In this document: positions 62,701 through 64,000 of the stretch, piece by piece
Layout: the number at the start of each line of letters is the position of its first letter
Numbering within the stretch: the first letter of the stretch is position 1
NCBI RefSeq assembly: GCF_013141865.1
Contig: NZ_RCST01000001.1
Coordinates: 682,001-746,000 of the forward strand
Direction of reading: 5' to 3'
DNA: 64,000 nt
Source: Methylomonas sp. ZR1
GTDB taxonomy: Bacteria > Pseudomonadota > Gammaproteobacteria > Methylococcales > Methylomonadaceae
The notes under the pieces: generated by a model
The model's input: the letters and a program-made list of their open reading frames with translations, nothing else
What the model was told of the DNA's origin: nothing
The model's database searches: none
Translations under genes and position numbers: made by a program

Positions 62701-64000
62701 CCGGCAACATCGGCCGTATCGACGATGACATCGTATTCGTATTGGCCAAGCCCGCCGAGGTCAGCGCCGGTAAGGATATTGTCCGCGCCACGTTTAATAT
62801 TCAACATAACAATGCCGACGCGGTCAGTATCTTTAATGCCGGCCGAGACATTCGTTACACGATCAATATTCACCCCGATACCGGCAATATCATCGAAGCT
62901 GATCAAGGCATAGACGTGGCCGGTCCCGGACAATTAACCGCGCTGGCGGGCCGGGATGTGAATCTGGGATCGTCCATAGGCATTACATCTTCGGGCGATC
63001 AATCCAACGCCGCGCTGGCCGATGACGGTGCCAACATTGCCGTGATTGCCGGTTTGGCTGGCGGTGCGCTGGACAGCAATGGCTTTGCCGAAGGGTTTAT
63101 GGCAAATTCTGGTAAATACGTCCTGGAAAATCAGCGTTACCTGAATTTGTTCGTGCAGGAAATGCGCAGCATCACCGGCGACCCGTCGTTAAGTGTCGAT
63201 GCGGCCAAACTGGTATTTAGCGGGCTTTCCACGGTGGATAAGGCCCGGTTAGACAGCAAGCTGTTAAGCGTCGTGCAATCGGTGTTTTTGCAGGAGGTAA
63301 AAGCCAATGCCAGCACGCTGGCCAAAGCCACCACCAAACAGGCGCAGGATCTGGCCGAGCTAAAATTGCTGGCTACCATCGAGTCGCTGTTCCCCGGTAC
63401 CACCTTATTGGCAGGCAATAGCGATTACCGTGTTGACGCTGCGAACGGCATTGTAGTTAACGCCGATACCAGCGCCAGTAATATCTTGAATAGTTTGAAC
63501 GCCGCGCTGCAGCAAAAAATCGAAGCAGAGTTGACGAGGCAGGGCAAAACCTTTGCCAGCGCTAGCGACCGCGAGAAAGACGACGCCCGTGAGTTGGTCA
63601 GGCCCAAGCTGGGCAATATATCGCTGTTTTTAAGCTCGATACAAACCAAGGACGGCGGCGACGCCAATCTGTTTACCCCCAATGGCGGCATTACCGTGGG
63701 CTTGGCAACCGCCGATATTGGTTTAGCAAAGGAAGATGATGAGTTGGGCGTGATCGTGAAAAAGCAGGGTGAGGCCAATCTGCTGGCCCGCAACGACATC
63801 GACGTGAACATCCAGCGCGTGGTGACTTTGGGTAACGGCAATATAACCGGCGGTTCCACTGAAGGCGATGTCGATGCCGGTCGGAGTGCGCAAACCGCGT
63901 TGGCGGCTCCACCGCTTAAAGTCAGTTACGACGCGGCGGGGATGCCGGTACTGGAAGTATCGCCGGTGTTGCAGGGCGGCGGTATCAGAACGGTAGGAGC
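53742..64000 (+). CDS. Giant two-partner-secretion adhesin TpsA (filamentous haemagglutinin-like), 3' end outside the window
   Basis: The frame from ATG 53742 stays open to the window edge, at least 3,419 residues. An extended signal peptide (FRLNPIAACVKSAVAGS, cleavage near VCA-ELP at residue 42) leads into the TPS/haemagglutination domain at ~55-190 with NWDKFNVSADSSVEF, QILGSVTANGQIYLVNKNGF and NARGLVAS. The rest is repetitive Gly/Ala/Asn/Leu-rich beta-helix. The region around 61060-61280 (WDLGKL...GVLTLRAKGNLL...LSDGF) and the end (DVDAGRSAQTA) match conserved C-terminal parts of large methylotroph FHA-family proteins. It is exported by TpsB and should mediate adhesion or biofilm. Riboswitch 2 links its expression to cyclic di-GMP. 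Confidence 0.93.
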   Translation, partial: MTNRQQHQHGDAVFFRLNPIAACVKSAVAGSMLIAFVSPVCAELPVPSAVWASMGGASRSVIGNNMTINQETDRVILNWDKFNVSADSSVEFKQPSASAIALNKIVDPSKNPSQILGSVTANGQIYLVNKNGFVFGRDSVVNARGLVASTMDVSFEKTFDKETIGTVSKDGRAAFVGSGDYYQKNTDGSFKLDANGQKVPIEIKVESGARIKSGEGGRILVIAPSIMNKGDVESPGGQVIMAAATDKVYLQEAPTADDRSNNDVRGLLVEVETGGKVENLGNIAANRGNVTLMGFAVKQSGKVSATTSTNVNGTIRLLAREGFTTKTEGGETVIAAKSTTRTTDKGDGLGRSAQVTLGAGSTTEILPEVEYIEETQNLESGETVKVLVEKTAVPGQVQPQSRVEIMADKVHLQAGSEINAPSGKVSITATKSPLNPVADNSQKNDSRILIDAGAKIDVSGTDKVIRTMESNVLEVELRNFELKDAPLQKTGILKGKTVLVDIREGTPLTDIEPTVAGIGRTVAERMVNGGEIVLNSEGDVILEKGAVLDFSGGELTYLDGFITTSKLLANGRLVDISEADPLVPYEAIYGEVVKKYQKWGITKVWKIDGPFTLARFEPGYVEGQDAGSLMIRANNAILDGELLGKTTNGRRQRTLAEQAKGSRLTVDTAFTLSNAQALIFSAGVQNSVDLDIDEVFPVGNDGLAMALAVDANKLIDGGVHTAVFKTNGNISLAENATLRLAAGGNLTLQGGAIDVRGNIVGAGATVKLETAETNAPGLQGEINLASGATIDLRGEWINDFAQPENLDGKTVAIDGGSFIAKAKGNGGGVNLRAGSLIDISAGAWLHEDRKLEAGKAQRNTGEGDTFKEGGIVLVAEPAIDKAGANVLLDGVMHAYAMQQGGGFTVKANAVAIRREETPSIGDGGVQPLQIATTFFGEGGFAEFDIGANLNGLTVEDGVNIQLRQQNRVLNNTYLEQANADGIGAFADLTTLLPELRAPSKLTLRADHAAGINANSNLLVAATATINADDLSSVTLESDSSLVLDGRIVAHGGTVALDIIPDQSEVDPQYQQNQGIWLGSTARIDVSGGSQITVDGLGRRIGKVFDGGKVVVNAQRGFFASQAGSLINVSGSQDILDLPGNSPAAIGASFAATLVGSHAGSINVTAAEGAFLDGDMQAAGGVAPGTSGGKLSVFLNVDNRRDSDIENSIFPRAPRILKISQERNVPFSAVFSKPGDSLPKKDSPGDRLTGIGYLAAEQISEGGFSSVDLAVSGEKGEIRFTGDVDLQLNNAIALDAVNFGWERNTAADTGNVQISATTATLGSDSYRAPLVKASNGDGRLAVNADLIDLVGGSVTTGFNTVDLAAAGDIRLKGIRIDSKELDFVGEFKTFSKLNLTAAQVYPTSLTEFTLAVTGDPNGTVTFNKSGSATPVLSALGSLTVQGPNIVQNGVLTAPLGEIVLDATKSVTFGADSVTSVSAKGQIIPLGVTQGGLEWLLPLAGTGNNLNVVNPDLKPAETDKKRVFESPEKKITVKAAQILREDGALVDLSGGGDLLGFEFIPGDGGSVDVLDTDQRFAVVPGMSGYSPFDPKSFPESGLKTGDSIYIGAGSGLAAGYYALLPARYALLPDAFLVAPVAGSANAIPGTSRTRVDGAAVVTGYRSVAGTDIRDQYWSEFVVEAGSIAKTRSEYNISSANQFFADRAVNKELAIPRLPQDAGQLVLNAKTRLELPTVVADVVEGGRGGLVDIVADKLALGTTAATDDVELLVSDLDKFRVDSLLLGAVRSFDATTGHTKLDVIAKSVTLAQNTTLKAPEALLAASETVTLEQGAKIEASGAVADTDGDTVLELNGDGALLRASAGKQATINRTGAKGLKGDLTINAGAIISAGAGSVALDSTRRTKMAGELNLAGGSLYLGAETINLGETAGVANGLSLDNTQLAHLTVNELVLSSRGMVNLYGELLQTDALGQPFQFGDLRIDALGLAGKANAGKTLSLNVKTLSIANSKSTGSVLAGDGGGVLNINVQELLLDQGKFQLSGFAAVNVNAGERMMGKGDSTLTALADLSVSTPYVSAENGAKTIISASGHNLSLTGGSQVLTASTQGIAAQLLLEADSIGLNTALLYQTGNVFLNALQGNVTLGGNALIDVSGAVAYAGLSKPVNLSGGKIGLSSQHGNVSAEAGSKLLLNASNADMLAGLLSAQAGAGQVQFNGFIDAHGVGKANGGRVAIDTGSLSAGGFSVLNAVFTAAGFSGAVELRTRSGDIVVEAGQTVSANAINLSADTGSISIAGTLDAAGANGGSVTLAAEDLLTLNSSALILANAQAVNGNGGKVSLSSIDGATADGAGIEIQSGARINVAAAGTGAAGEVYLRADREDTDGDGLADINVKAIAAGTIVGDSDVTVEGARIYHNSRIASAEQQAMHNDNLAYMADLAAANVANSRFGAGFTIIPGVEVRSSGNLTIAETWDLGKLDSGEAWRYGANNDLVGVLTLRAKGNLLINANLSDGFSTGVLNSSSFGPINVSDYLQTGASWSYQLIGGADLGSADAMTVLASASLLTSAGSGDVSLANDVSVRTGTGDIDIRAARDLVYGNQNSAIYTAGRADVDDAKRWGSGGPDLAALFYAEYPLDGGDISIQVGRDIDAKPSAQLLSDALVRTGDWSNSNQHSTEFNSERPTAWGVALGISDSSGFSRQHQQSVTAFGGGNVRISAGGNVEDLSVMVPTTGKQVGERDTPVADATVITFKTNVVEVNGGGNLQLQAGGDIAGGVFYVDGGAADIYAHGSLKAGTNKGLNPILALGDAQFNVVAGKSMALEAIVDPMFVTLPESVDLINGSSNRFFRYSTDSNVTLTTLSGDLGLENDIASLKKATNTNISEGFLVYPAGLQAYALNGNIAVDKSFTLYPSAQGDLELFAAENLTGKGNPRIILSDAEPAALPSAALPFFGSSLTDLDNVLKVLDIQQPQSPTAIHASTPLHANDPNPVLISTGTGNIGRIDDDIVFVLAKPAEVSAGKDIVRATFNIQHNNADAVSIFNAGRDIRYTINIHPDTGNIIEADQGIDVAGPGQLTALAGRDVNLGSSIGITSSGDQSNAALADDGANIAVIAGLAGGALDSNGFAEGFMANSGKYVLENQRYLNLFVQEMRSITGDPSLSVDAAKLVFSGLSTVDKARLDSKLLSVVQSVFLQEVKANASTLAKATTKQAQDLAELKLLATIESLFPGTTLLAGNSDYRVDAANGIVVNADTSASNILNSLNAALQQKIEAELTRQGKTFASASDREKDDARELVRPKLGNISLFLSSIQTKDGGDANLFTPNGGITVGLATADIGLAKEDDELGVIVKKQGEANLLARNDIDVNIQRVVTLGNGNITGGSTEGDVDAGRSAQTALAAPPLKVSYDAAGMPVLEVSPVLQGGGIRTVG

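Noticed and set aside
53871..63912. Many long minus-strand open frames opposite the TpsA gene
   Set aside because: They are shadows of a GC-rich repetitive coding sequence; none has a recognisable product.

Overview
The window looks like a chromosome segment of a gammaproteobacterial methanotroph of the Methylococcales, most like Methylomonas. The support is a methanofuran-biosynthesis gene (mfnB) beside a DUF447 gene, a complete gspC-to-gspM type II secretion cluster, a VPLPA/PEP-CTERM surface protein, a very large two-partner-secretion adhesin and a lexA-imuA-imuB-dnaE2 SOS cassette. Most genes are GC-rich. Three genes (8116-8898, 32879-33667, 33682-34434) are clearly AT-rich and look acquired. 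I saw no rRNA, tRNA or CRISPR array. The genus assignment is inference.

Layout. 1-8.0 kb: the end of an unidentified gene, a TPR lipoprotein, a DinG/YoaA helicase, tsaB, a Sua5/YciO-type gene, a site-2 protease, scpA, scpB and rluB. 8.1-11.0 kb: an AT-rich zinc-ribbon gene, a cluster of nested palindromes, and an adenosine-deaminase-like lipoprotein gene broken by two in-frame amber codons. 11.0-17.1 kb (minus strand): the mutasome operon lexA-imuA-imuB-dnaE2 behind a promoter whose -10 overlaps a perfect dyad; a palindromic repeat is inserted in frame inside dnaE2. 17.3-31.6 kb: a double-receiver protein, the DUF447-mfnB pair, a MASE3-PAS-GGDEF-EAL protein, an AEC transporter, a CinA-like protein, Uup, a hemerythrin-PAS histidine kinase with a receiver/degenerate HD-GYP partner, and ppk2. 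31.6-34.6 kb: an intact IS630-type element, REP-like repeats and a two-gene AT-rich cassette. 34.7-38.1 kb (minus strand): an EF-hand membrane protein and an HExxH protein. 38.2-48.1 kb: the type II secretion genes. 48.1-64 kb: a surface-protein locus whose two halves are each preceded by a cyclic-di-GMP-I (GEMM) riboswitch, ending in a haemagglutinin-like TpsA gene that runs off the window.

How the parts may work together. Two sequences matching the PhoB box, one before gspC and one before gspG, suggest that the type II secretion system responds to phosphate starvation. The two GEMM riboswitches suggest that the VPLPA-CTERM protein, a PstS-like protein, TpsB and the giant TpsA adhesin respond to cyclic di-GMP. 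The same 8-mer (ATGTAATA) occurs upstream of both riboswitch leaders, once as part of a perfect 18-bp palindrome and twice within a perfect 17-bp inverted repeat, suggesting one further shared regulator. The surface locus with its double RNA/DNA control is the most interesting system here.
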